This document shows positions 7,643 through 15,397 of a DNA stretch of 25,422 nt, in pieces; positions within the stretch are counted from its first letter, which is position 1, and each line of letters begins with the position of its first letter. The DNA lies in contig CAZUJL010000041.1 of the NCBI GenBank assembly GCA_964620045.1, positions 1 to 25,422 on the forward strand. The letters run 5' to 3'. The DNA comes from VFKU01 sp964620045. GTDB lineage: Bacteria; Hydrogenedentota; Hydrogenedentia; Hydrogenedentales; GCA-2746185. The position numbers and the translations under genes are program-made. The notes under the pieces were generated by a model that was not told the DNA's origin, did no database searches, and saw nothing but the letters and a program-made list of their open reading frames with translations.

Positions 7643-7757
7643 GTGTCCACCTCCGCGAGCCCGCCCGCCGGCGTAGGTCTTCTCGCCCACCTGCGCGCCG
7701 CCGCTCCACTCGGCCTGGGTGAGCACGTTGAAGCCCGCGTCGTGGTAGTAGATCTGC
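7643..7757 (-). pseudogene. Frameshifted fragment of an RHS core (second copy)
   Basis: This 115-bp stretch repeats 8873-8986 of the main RHS gene in the same orientation. From 7672 to 7757 the two copies differ at two bases. The part at 7651-7671 is more diverged and one base longer, which breaks the reading frame. The encoded core sequence is QIYYHDAGFNVLTQAEWSGG and onward to the EKTYVGGG region. It lies beyond the immunity gene, so the tip and immunity cassette is bracketed by direct repeats. It may be a remnant of an earlier RHS 3' end or of a partial duplication. Sequence composition changes sharply at its upstream border (about 7758), from GC-rich core to AT-rich cassette. Confidence 0.85.
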
Positions 7758-7808
7758 AAGAATTAAACTAAGTCGTGATGATGTTTGCTCTCGAAGTCAT
7801 ACTCGCCC

Positions 7809-8138
7809 CTATTCCATCCATGCTGGCCTCGGTTCACCTTCGTCCGCCCAGCCCCAATCGCAAAACATCTCTATGTAGGATTCAATATCGAATTCTTCAG
7901 TTGGCAGGGGTTCGCTATAGATGCTGCATCCGTAGCCTTGCTCTTCCAGTTCAGAAGCGACATCCGATATTACGTCGTATGAATGTACAATAAGCATGCC
8001 ATGCTTCATACCTAGTTGAGGCAGCCATGCCTCAACTTTTATCGACTTGTCTGCTCCAACTTTTATCTCGTATGGAGCTACAACCCGCACGCCCAGTTCA
8101 TTACCTGCTCTCACAATAAATTCCTGCAATCTATTCAT
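7809..8138 (-). CDS. Candidate immunity protein for the RHS tip
   Basis: A 109-residue acidic, soluble protein starting MNRLQEFIVRAGNELGVRVV. It has no signal or membrane segment. The C-terminal half is strongly acidic and aromatic: SELEEQGYGCSIYSE, FDIESYIEMFCDWGW and DEGEPRPAWME. I chose the ATG at 8138 because it follows the TGA of the RHS gene after one base, a tight coupling typical of toxin-immunity pairs; GGAT lies about eight bases upstream. An extended frame starting at 8201 would overlap the toxin tail and is less likely. The segment 7861-7920 is 40% GC, well below the flanking genes, which suggests horizontal acquisition. I do not recognise a named immunity family. The role is inferred from position, size and charge. 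Confidence 0.65.
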   Translation of the reverse strand: MNRLQEFIVRAGNELGVRVVAPYEIKVGADKSIKVEAWLPQLGMKHGMLIVHSYDVISDVASELEEQGYGCSIYSEPLPTEEFDIESYIEMFCDWGWADEGEPRPAWME

Positions 8139-8139
8139 A

Positions 8140-9201
8140 TCAAGGATCCAAAATTGGAATATGATCCACCGGCCCAACGTGGCCGTGTGGAACTTGAGCA
8201 TGGGGCCCCCGACCGGAATGACCCGGATCTAAGCGAACCATGTTCCCAGGAAACGGATCAGGTAATTGCCTGTTCAATTCCCTATACGCATCCATGTCTG
8301 CCCTTGTTATGCCATTTTTCTTATCAGCCTTTGCCATCGCGACAAGCACTTCTTTTTCCTTGCTAAATCGCTTGACTGTTTTACTCGCCTTATAGGCTGC
8401 GCCAAGACCAACTGCTCCTGGAATTACCGCACCGGCCACATCAAGTCCCAGGGCTTTTAAGTGATCTCCTCGATTGCATTTGTCCGTAATTACCTTGTAA
8501 ATATCATAACCAATAAAAGCGATGTCAATCGCTACGTCAAAAAAAAGCCCATCGGGGTCGACAAAATTTATCGGGTTTCCTGCGACATACGCATACATAT
8601 TCGTCCCGTCGACCATGCCCAAGGGATCGCGAGACAACCACCGGCCCGTGCTCGGGTTTAGCATCCGGAACGGGGCGAAGTAGTTGCCAGTAATTTTGTC
8701 GAGGTCGTGGCCGGTGTAGAGCTGGGTGACGCTGGAGGGGCCGGCGAAGGTCAGTGGCGTGCCGTAGGGGCCGTACTCCCAGTTGGCGGTTTGTACCTTG
8801 CTGCCGTTCCAACTGCCGCGCGTGGAGCCCAGATGGTCCTGCGTCATATAGGTGTACGCGGGCGTGCTGTTGGTGTCCACCTCGGCCAGGCCACCGCCGA
8901 CGTAGGTCTTCTCGCCCACCTGCGCGCCGCCGCTCCACTCGGCCTGGGTCAGGACGTTGAAGCCCGCGTCGTGGTAGTAGATCTGCTTGATTTGACCGCC
9001 CTCGGTGCGCCAGATGCGTTTCAGGTCGTGCGGCGTATAGAGGTACGCGATGCCTGTCGAGCCCGGCTCGTTCGTCGTGGTGCTCTCCAGCAGGTTCGCC
9101 GCCGTCCAGTTGTACGTCTTCGTGACGCTGCCGCGCGTCTCCGTGCTCAGCCGGCCCCAGTCGTCGTAGCTGTACGTCGTCGAGCCGTTGTAGTGGCCCA
9201 A
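8140..9201 (-). CDS. 5'-truncated RHS core protein with novel C-terminal tail
   Basis: The 353-residue frame starts at a TTG (9201) and keeps only the last part of an RHS/YD shell, normally well over 1000 residues. The frame stays open upstream to about 9249 (TTGRQGRELSPVLGHYNGS), reaching the stop of the NifA-like gene, so the N-terminal shell is missing. YD-type sequence (TTYSYDDWGRLST) leads into the RHS-associated core (YTGHDLDKITGNYFAPFR, LNPSTGRWLSRDPLG, NMYAYVAGNPINFVDPDGL) ending at residue 219. The tail at 220-353 has a hydrophobic helical pretoxin-like part (VAGAVIPGAVGLGAAYKASK), then ITRADMDAYRELNRQLPDPF and a His-rich end with GHSGRGPHAQVPHGHVGP. I cannot name its toxin family. 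Without the shell and any export signal it may be a silent, decaying or reservoir tip rather than a working toxin. Confidence 0.85.
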   Translation of the reverse strand: MGHYNGSTTYSYDDWGRLSTETRGSVTKTYNWTAANLLESTTTNEPGSTGIAYLYTPHDLKRIWRTEGGQIKQIYYHDAGFNVLTQAEWSGGAQVGEKTYVGGGLAEVDTNSTPAYTYMTQDHLGSTRGSWNGSKVQTANWEYGPYGTPLTFAGPSSVTQLYTGHDLDKITGNYFAPFRMLNPSTGRWLSRDPLGMVDGTNMYAYVAGNPINFVDPDGLFFDVAIDIAFIGYDIYKVITDKCNRGDHLKALGLDVAGAVIPGAVGLGAAYKASKTVKRFSKEKEVLVAMAKADKKNGITRADMDAYRELNRQLPDPFPGNMVRLDPGHSGRGPHAQVPHGHVGPVDHIPILDP

Positions 9202-9241
9202 GACGGGCGACAGCTCGCGACCTTGGCGCCCGGTAGTTCGC

Positions 9242-10807
<1,566 letters not shown>

Positions 10808-10865
10808 TGGTGCGCAGCCTGCCTACTTCTTACCGAAACGTACATTCAGTGAATTACCATACGAT

Positions 10866-10894
10866 ACTGTAAGAATCACAAAGCGCCTATTCAA
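10866..10894 (-). promoter_or_regulatory. Candidate sigma-70 promoter of the NifA-like gene
   Basis: On the minus strand TTGAAT and TACAGT are separated by 17 bases, each with four of six consensus matches. This predicts a start near 10859 and a leader of about 52 bases before the ATG at 10807. The -35 overlaps the right-hand arm (10884-10891) of an inverted repeat, CGCCTATT-N24-AATAGGCG (10884-10923), which could be an operator. Confidence 0.35.
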
Positions 10895-10993
10895 CCCGGT
10901 AGCAAAATGGATTAAAATAGGCGTGTTTATGGGCTTTTTTGACAATACCGATCCGTCGTTGCAGCAAGCGTGCGGCGGAATTGTGCGGGTTTT

Positions 10994-11827
10994 TCAGGTG
11001 CGGGCGCGCAGCCACGCGATCATTTCGCGGAAGAAGTCTTCGGCGCAGGTGTCGTTAAACAGCTCGTGGTATCCCCCGTCGACGAGCGTCATGTGCTTGT
11101 CCGTCGATCGCGCCTCGCTGTACAGCAACTGCGTCGCGGCGTACGGCACGAGCGGATCGGCGGTGCCGTGCATGCAGAGGAAAGGCAGAGTGATTTCTTT
11201 GAGGCGTGGCTGAACGGATTCGATGGTGCGCATCATTTCGTATCCCGTGCGCGCGCCGATGTTGCCGTGGTACACGAGCGGATCGTTGTTGTACGCGTCG
11301 ACGACTTCCTTGCGGCGCGAGAGTCCGTCGATCGGCAACTTGTGCACGACCATGTGCGGCGCGATGCGCGCGAGCAGCGCGGCCACTTTGCGCAACAGTG
11401 GCGCGACGTTGTCGTCCGCCTTCACGCCGGAGTTCGTCAGCACCAACCCGCGGACGCTCGGCTTGTGCCGCACGACCCACGAGCAGGTCACGAGGCCGCC
11501 GAGGCTGTGCCCAAAGACAAACCATGTGCCGGGATGGGTTTTGAACAGATGCTTCGAATACTCATCGAGATCCGCGATGAGCCGATCGAAGCTGGGAATG
11601 TGTCCCATGCGGCCGGGACTTTTTCCATGGCCGCGGTGATCATAACTGTAGACCGCGTAGCCTTCGGCGTTCAGACGCTCGGCCACGTGCGCGTATCGGC
11701 CACAGTGCTCGCCGTAACCGTGCACGATCAGCACGTTCGCGCGGGGGCTCGCCGGCACCCACGACTTCGTGTGCAGGCGCGCGCCGTCGCTGGTGACAAA
11801 CTCGCCGGGGGTGAGAGCAGCCGTCAT
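10994..11827 (-). CDS. Alpha/beta hydrolase, monoacylglycerol-lipase-like
   Basis: Serine hydrolase of the Hydrolase_4 / monoglyceride lipase group, 277 residues and full length, with no signal peptide. Oxyanion-side motif VLIVHGYGEHCGRY (32-45) is followed by YSYDHRGHGKSPGRMG (60-75), typical of this subfamily. The nucleophile is Ser108 in VFGHSLGGLV; the other triad members are Asp224 in HGTADPLVP and His254 in GGYHELFND. A lid region spans about 135-205. Likely reaction: hydrolysis of monoacylglycerols or short lipid esters; the substrate is not determinable from sequence. The gene begins nine bases after the stop of the Gly-rich exported protein gene, so the two are probably cotranscribed. 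Confidence 0.93.
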   Translation of the reverse strand: MTAALTPGEFVTSDGARLHTKSWVPASPRANVLIVHGYGEHCGRYAHVAERLNAEGYAVYSYDHRGHGKSPGRMGHIPSFDRLIADLDEYSKHLFKTHPGTWFVFGHSLGGLVTCSWVVRHKPSVRGLVLTNSGVKADDNVAPLLRKVAALLARIAPHMVVHKLPIDGLSRRKEVVDAYNNDPLVYHGNIGARTGYEMMRTIESVQPRLKEITLPFLCMHGTADPLVPYAATQLLYSEARSTDKHMTLVDGGYHELFNDTCAEDFFREMIAWLRART

Positions 11828-11836
11828 GTACGCGTT

Positions 11837-12595
11837 TCAGCTCGCCGAAACTCGGATTTCCGCATCGACATTGTCGCCGTTGGTCTGCCGCTTGATGTTG
11901 ATGTTCAGGCCCCCCGCCGAAGCCGAGCCCGAACCATTGGCTTTCGCATCGGTCAGGGCCTTGGTATACGCGGGCGCGGCCTGCGGATTGAGCGTCATGA
12001 TGAACATCTGCATCTGCTGCGCGCCTTGATCAACCATGGCCGCCGGTCCGCTGGCGTTCACAATCATCGAATTCAATGACTCAGGCGGCCCCATCAACTG
12101 GATGGTAATGCCGGCAGGATTTTTGGCCGTCGCCTGCGTCGGCGTGGCCTCCACCTGGAATCCGAAACCGCTCAGCGCGCCTTCCACCTGCGAACGTGGC
12201 ACGCCAAGTCCACCCCCCGCGGCACCACCTCCGCCCCCGGCCTGCATCTCGGCGGGGGACCCACCGCCCTGTGCACCGGCGGGAGCCTTGAACGCCGGAT
12301 CGACATCCTTAATCTCACCGGCCGCGCGGCGCTGGCGGTTCTCTTCGTATTTTGCTTTCAGCGGCGTGCGGTAAAACGGGTCCTTGTTTATCTTCACCGC
12401 GCTCGCCTGCACCTCGCCGACGGGGATACTGAGCGTGCGGCCCTCTTCCGGCAACTGGACGTAGTAGAAACTGGAGGTCTGCGTGATCAGCACGTTCTTG
12501 TATTCGTAGCCGGCGATGCTGATCTCGTCGGCCTGCGCCGTTATGACTCCCGCCATCGCAATGCCGGCCGCCGTCCAGATTCGTTTCATCCGCAT
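11837..12595 (-). CDS. Exported Gly-rich protein of unknown function
   Basis: A 252-residue protein I do not recognise. I chose the ATG at 12595 because AAGGAG (12602-12607) lies six bases before it. A GTG at 12610 would overlap the upstream TGA as GTGA and is the alternative. A Sec signal peptide spans about 1-22, with likely cleavage after AQA. The mature N terminus (ISIAGYEYKNVLITQTSSFY) looks like a small beta module. Residues 105-132 form a Gly/Ala-rich linker, with an eight-residue Gln/Arg/Ala segment before it. The C-terminal domain (about 133-252) contains GALSGFGFQVEATP, an all-beta, amphipathic pattern. The pairing with the SH3b protein upstream and the lipase-like protein downstream suggests an envelope role, which is inference only. 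Confidence 0.8.
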   Translation of the reverse strand: MRMKRIWTAAGIAMAGVITAQADEISIAGYEYKNVLITQTSSFYYVQLPEEGRTLSIPVGEVQASAVKINKDPFYRTPLKAKYEENRQRRAAGEIKDVDPAFKAPAGAQGGGSPAEMQAGGGGGAAGGGLGVPRSQVEGALSGFGFQVEATPTQATAKNPAGITIQLMGPPESLNSMIVNASGPAAMVDQGAQQMQMFIMTLNPQAAPAYTKALTDAKANGSGSASAGGLNINIKRQTNGDNVDAEIRVSAS

Positions 12596-12606
12596 GGTTC
12601 GCTCCT

Positions 12607-13566
12607 TCACTGACGCAACAGAATGGTCATGGCTTTAACACGCAAGTTTACCTTGCCGGCCTGCGGCAAGCTCGTGGCGTATTCCTTGTCGCCCTGCAAC
12701 GCGTCCAGATCCGCCGGCAAATAGGGCTGCTCCGGAGCAAGAAAGATCGAGATGTCCTCGCCCAGCGCGTGGTTGGCCGCAAGCTGGCCGTTCTTCCAAC
12801 TCACCACATAGCCCGCATAGTCCCAGCCGAATCCGGCGAAGGAGAACTCTCCCCCGTTCGCCGCGACGATCTCGGACAGCGGCGTACCGATGCCGATTCC
12901 GGATGCCGTCTTCCAGCGGCGGCCCTCGACGATTACGGCATGTGGCCGTTCGCGCGGGATCGCCCATTGGATGAAGAGGCGTTGATCCGGATTGTCCGCG
13001 AAGACGACCGTGCCCGCCTCAGTCTTGCCGTCGCCGAGCGGAATCGTTGCATCGCCGATATTCTTCGCGCCAAAAGTCTTCACGAGATCGTTGTAGGTCG
13101 TCTTCGAATTGATCGGCCCGACTTTTTGCCCCGGCACGCAACTCCAGTCGAGATTCTCTTCCAACTGGGGCGGCGCGGCAATTAAGAAACCATCAAATAC
13201 ATAGCCGGAGTGACTCTCGTGTTGCACATGAATCCACTGCCCGCTTTTATCGCCGATCTTGTCCGCGACGGGACCCTCGCCGGCGTCGAGCACGGTGACT
13301 TGCCCTTGCTGCGGAATGTAATGAATCAGGATCGCGTCCCGTTTTGGCGCGGAGCGTAACGCGAGCGAGGTCGCATTTACATACAGCACCGTGCCGCGCG
13401 GATACTTCATGGCGGCGGGCGCGGCTGCCGGCGGAGTAGCGGCTTCGGCGGGCGGCGCCGGTGCGGGCTCAGCGGCCTGTGCAGACGGCGTGTCGAGCGG
13501 CTCCAGCAGGTCTGCCGGTTCCGCTTGCGCCAGGAAAGCCAAAGACATCAGTAAAATCGCAGTCAT
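12607..13566 (-). CDS. Exported SH3b-domain protein
   Basis: A 319-residue exported protein. The ATG at 13566 opens a signal peptide (MTAILLMSLAFLAQA, 1-15), whereas the open frame upstream of it is not protein-like. A Pro/Ala-rich linker (about 24-52) leads to a bacterial SH3 domain at about 59-128, with VNATSLALRSAPKRDAIL, QGQVTVLDAGEGP and QWIHVQHESHSGYVFDGFL. Such domains often bind peptidoglycan or metals. The C-terminal ~180 residues (from about 135) have no family I recognise; they contain KTTYNDLVKTFGAKNIGD and GRRWKTASGIGIGTPLSEIV, a pattern resembling proteins that report on conserved 'G-I-x-x-G-x-x-L' repeats. It ends in a TGA that is close to the start of the Gly-rich exported protein gene. 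A promoter with an embedded palindrome lies upstream. Confidence 0.85.
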   Translation of the reverse strand: MTAILLMSLAFLAQAEPADLLEPLDTPSAQAAEPAPAPPAEAATPPAAAPAAMKYPRGTVLYVNATSLALRSAPKRDAILIHYIPQQGQVTVLDAGEGPVADKIGDKSGQWIHVQHESHSGYVFDGFLIAAPPQLEENLDWSCVPGQKVGPINSKTTYNDLVKTFGAKNIGDATIPLGDGKTEAGTVVFADNPDQRLFIQWAIPRERPHAVIVEGRRWKTASGIGIGTPLSEIVAANGGEFSFAGFGWDYAGYVVSWKNGQLAANHALGEDISIFLAPEQPYLPADLDALQGDKEYATSLPQAGKVNLRVKAMTILLRQ

Positions 13567-13608
13567 ACGTGCCCCCGAATACCGTTCCCCGCCCCACGGG
13601 TCGCGTCT

Positions 13609-13637
13609 ACAATACCCACGATTCGTGGAAGGTTCAA
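13609..13637 (-). promoter_or_regulatory. Candidate promoter of the SH3b gene with palindromic spacer
   Basis: On the minus strand TTGAAC and TATTGT (four of six matches each) are 17 bases apart. The spacer holds a perfect 13-bp palindrome, CCACGA-T-TCGTGG, at 13616-13628. A transcript would start about 36 bases before the SH3b ATG. A symmetric site between -35 and -10 is a classic repressor or MerR-type position, but no regulator is known. Confidence 0.4.
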
Positions 13638-13777
13638 CGAGCGCTAACCCGGCACAGCGTCGCGACTTCCGCGCGGGTGCAAACTTGATCAATTCCACCG
13701 GCATTTGATAGGCTTTGCCACTCTCGAAGCGAATCCGCGCGACGGCCAGACCGGCCCGCGCTTACACAGGACGAATC

Positions 13778-14044
13778 ATGGCCAATATTAAGCAACAGAA
13801 GAAGCGCATCCTCCAGAACGAAAAACGCCGCCAGCGGAACATCGCGGTTCGCTCGCGCCTGAAGACCTACGTGAAGAAGGCCGAGACCGCTGTGCAGGGT
13901 GCCGCGGCCGACTCCACTGACGCCGTGAAGGCCGCGATCGTCGAGCTCGACGTCGCCGCGCGCAAGGGCGTGCTCCACAAGAACACGGCCGCCCGCAAGA
14001 AGTCGCGCTTGATGAAGAAGCTCAACGCGAAAAAAGCGTCCTAA
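13778..14044 (+). CDS. rpsT: 30S ribosomal protein S20
   Basis: Primary 16S rRNA-binding protein of the small subunit. The ATG at 13778 starts MANIKQQKKRILQNEKRRQRN and follows an AGGA about seven bases upstream; the 88-residue length is standard. The sequence is Lys/Arg-rich and helical, with the usual NIAVRSRLKTYVKKAE, a variable acidic middle, and the conserved KGVLHKNTAARKKSRLMKKLN. It is a single-gene unit with a terminator directly behind it, the usual arrangement for rpsT. S20 often represses its own translation; nothing in the leader here shows this directly. Confidence 0.97.
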   Translation: MANIKQQKKRILQNEKRRQRNIAVRSRLKTYVKKAETAVQGAAADSTDAVKAAIVELDVAARKGVLHKNTAARKKSRLMKKLNAKKAS

Positions 14045-14061
14045 GCCATCTCGAAATTTTG

Positions 14062-14098
14062 TCAGGCCCAGGCATCCGCTTGGGCCTGATTTATTTTT
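14062..14098 (+). terminator. Intrinsic terminator of rpsT
   Basis: A perfect nine-base stem, TCAGGCCCA pairing with TGGGCCTGA, with a ten-base loop, followed by TTTATTTTT. It begins 17 bases after the rpsT stop. It also lies just beyond the stop of the convergent DUF6454-like gene (TAA at 14091-14093) and may stop that transcript too, though the T-run on that side is weak. Confidence 0.93.
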
Positions 14099-14978
14099 CG
14101 TCCGGCTCGGGTTCGCTATCGTCGAACGCTGGTTCGTAGATATAAATCGTCGCCTGACCATCCCCCGGCAGGAACCAGAATCGCAGGCCGGTCTCCGTCG
14201 CTTCGCAATGAAACGCGTTCTGCAGCATCGGACGTCCATCTGTTTCCCAGAGCGGCACAGCAATGCGCTGCTTCGGATCGAGTGATCGCATCTCGATCAC
14301 TTCCAACATGCCAAGCGTACGTCCATCCTGCTCTCGCTCGCTTCGCAATCCGCCGCACAACATGAGATTCGTGTCGCGCAGCCACTGGCCGTCCTGAAAT
14401 TCCACCCATCGCGGACGACTCAACGTCGGCTTCATCGCGGCCCCCGATGGGGTCCACTGATAAAAGCGCATGGAGCCCCAGCTCATGCCGGCGTATGCGC
14501 CACTATCGCCGTTGTGTATGACGCACCCAAGATGATCGTCGAGCCGAAACAACTCTTTCGCCTGGAGCGTTGCAGGATTCAGCGCATACACAACGCTGGT
14601 GCTGTCTGGACGATACTCGGCGACCGGCACGATCAGATCTTCTCCGTCATAGTCCATGCCGCCGGGGTGATAGCGCGGGCCATCGGTGATCTCGATGTGC
14701 GCCTCCGCCGTGCCATCCGGCGCGATCTTATACACGTGCCCCTTCCCCACACCTTTCGCGCGATCAATGACCTCCACGGTGGACACGAAGATCTCGCCGT
14801 TGACGATCGCCATGCCTTGCGGATGGAAAATATCGAACTGTAGAAGAATCTCTCCCACTTTATTCCAGGTGGCTCTGTCGTTTAGCCGCTTTATCCTGTC
14901 CGCGACGTTCGCCTCATCGCCGATGGCTGAGGTTGCTGCAACTATCAGGGCCAAATACGTTACAGTGAACCGATTCAT
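14091..14978 (-). CDS. Exported DUF6454-like protein
   Basis: A 295-residue exported protein of unknown function that appears to belong to the DUF6454 group. The ATG at 14978 has GGAG six bases upstream; an in-frame TTG at 14990 is less likely. A signal peptide spans about 1-19 (TYLALIVAATSAIGD). The body has propeller-like segments: FDIFHPQGMAIVNGEIFVST, GHVYKIAPDGTAEAHIEITD, YHPGGMDYDGEDLIVPVAEY, LDDHLGCVIHNGD and MSWGSMRFYQWTP. These recall a lactonase or SMP-30 style beta-propeller. The tail is acidic (EPEPDEK). It is convergent with rpsT and divergent from the cupin gene, with only 30 bp between the two start codons. Confidence 0.82.
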   Translation of the reverse strand: MNRFTVTYLALIVAATSAIGDEANVADRIKRLNDRATWNKVGEILLQFDIFHPQGMAIVNGEIFVSTVEVIDRAKGVGKGHVYKIAPDGTAEAHIEITDGPRYHPGGMDYDGEDLIVPVAEYRPDSTSVVYALNPATLQAKELFRLDDHLGCVIHNGDSGAYAGMSWGSMRFYQWTPSGAAMKPTLSRPRWVEFQDGQWLRDTNLMLCGGLRSEREQDGRTLGMLEVIEMRSLDPKQRIAVPLWETDGRPMLQNAFHCEATETGLRFWFLPGDGQATIYIYEPAFDDSEPEPDEK

Positions 14979-15008
14979 GCTCCACTCCAATTAATTAGGA
15001 ACCGTCTT

Positions 15009-15338
15009 ATGTCCGAATGGATAAAAAATCCCGCGCTCGCCGCGATCTTCAGCGACGAGAAGATGAAGAAAGTAAATCTCTTTGAGTCGCCACATTTATT
15101 CTGCGACGTATATTGCCTCAAGCCCGGGCAATCGCAAAAAGTCCACAGCCACGCACACAACGACAAGGTGTACTACGCGCTCTCGGGCACGGCGCATGTT
15201 ACGCTGGGCGAGGATATCCGACCGCTGGCGCCGGGCGAACTGGCGATTGCGCCGGCCGGCCTGCCGCACGGGGTGGAAAACCGCTCCGCGCAGAACGCCA
15301 CGCTGCTCGTGGTGATGGCGCCGAATCCGAATCATTGA
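15009..15338 (+). CDS. Small cupin-domain protein
   Basis: A 109-residue single-domain cupin. Motif 1 reads GQSQKVHSHAHNDKVYYALSG, with the His-x-His pair and a downstream Asp that usually bind a divalent metal. Motif 2 reads PAGLPHGVENRSA, supplying the third His. The ATG at 15009 follows AGGA about nine bases upstream. It is cytosolic, with no signal peptide. The cupin fold covers isomerases, dioxygenases and sensors, so no reaction is assigned. The DUF1080 protein gene follows 59 bp downstream in the same direction and the two could share a transcript. Confidence 0.9.
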   Translation: MSEWIKNPALAAIFSDEKMKKVNLFESPHLFCDVYCLKPGQSQKVHSHAHNDKVYYALSGTAHVTLGEDIRPLAPGELAIAPAGLPHGVENRSAQNATLLVVMAPNPNH

Positions 15339-15397
15339 ATCCGGACCGGTCACGCGCGATAATCCCGGCCAAACCAACCTTAACGGGGAGTAAGCAC

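Larger units (their letters stand above)
7643..8986. repeat. Direct repeats bracketing the RHS tip and immunity cassette
   Basis: The repeat units are 7643-7757 and 8873-8986, about 1.23 kb apart and in direct orientation. A 49-base block starting at 7672 and 8901 is identical, and so is a 33-base block starting at 7725 and 8954. Homologous recombination between them would delete the toxin tail, the immunity gene and the last part of the core. This fits the known exchange of C-terminal tips in RHS loci, but the direction of events is inferred. Confidence 0.75.

Noticed and set aside
6924..7709. Minus-strand open frame covering the RHS fragment and the complement of pdxH
   Set aside because: It starts in the wrong frame of the RHS remnant and then runs antisense to pdxH; not a real fusion.
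13685..13712. Possible rpsT promoter with TTGATC as -35
   Set aside because: No acceptable -10 at 16-18 bases; the best candidate matches only three of six bases.
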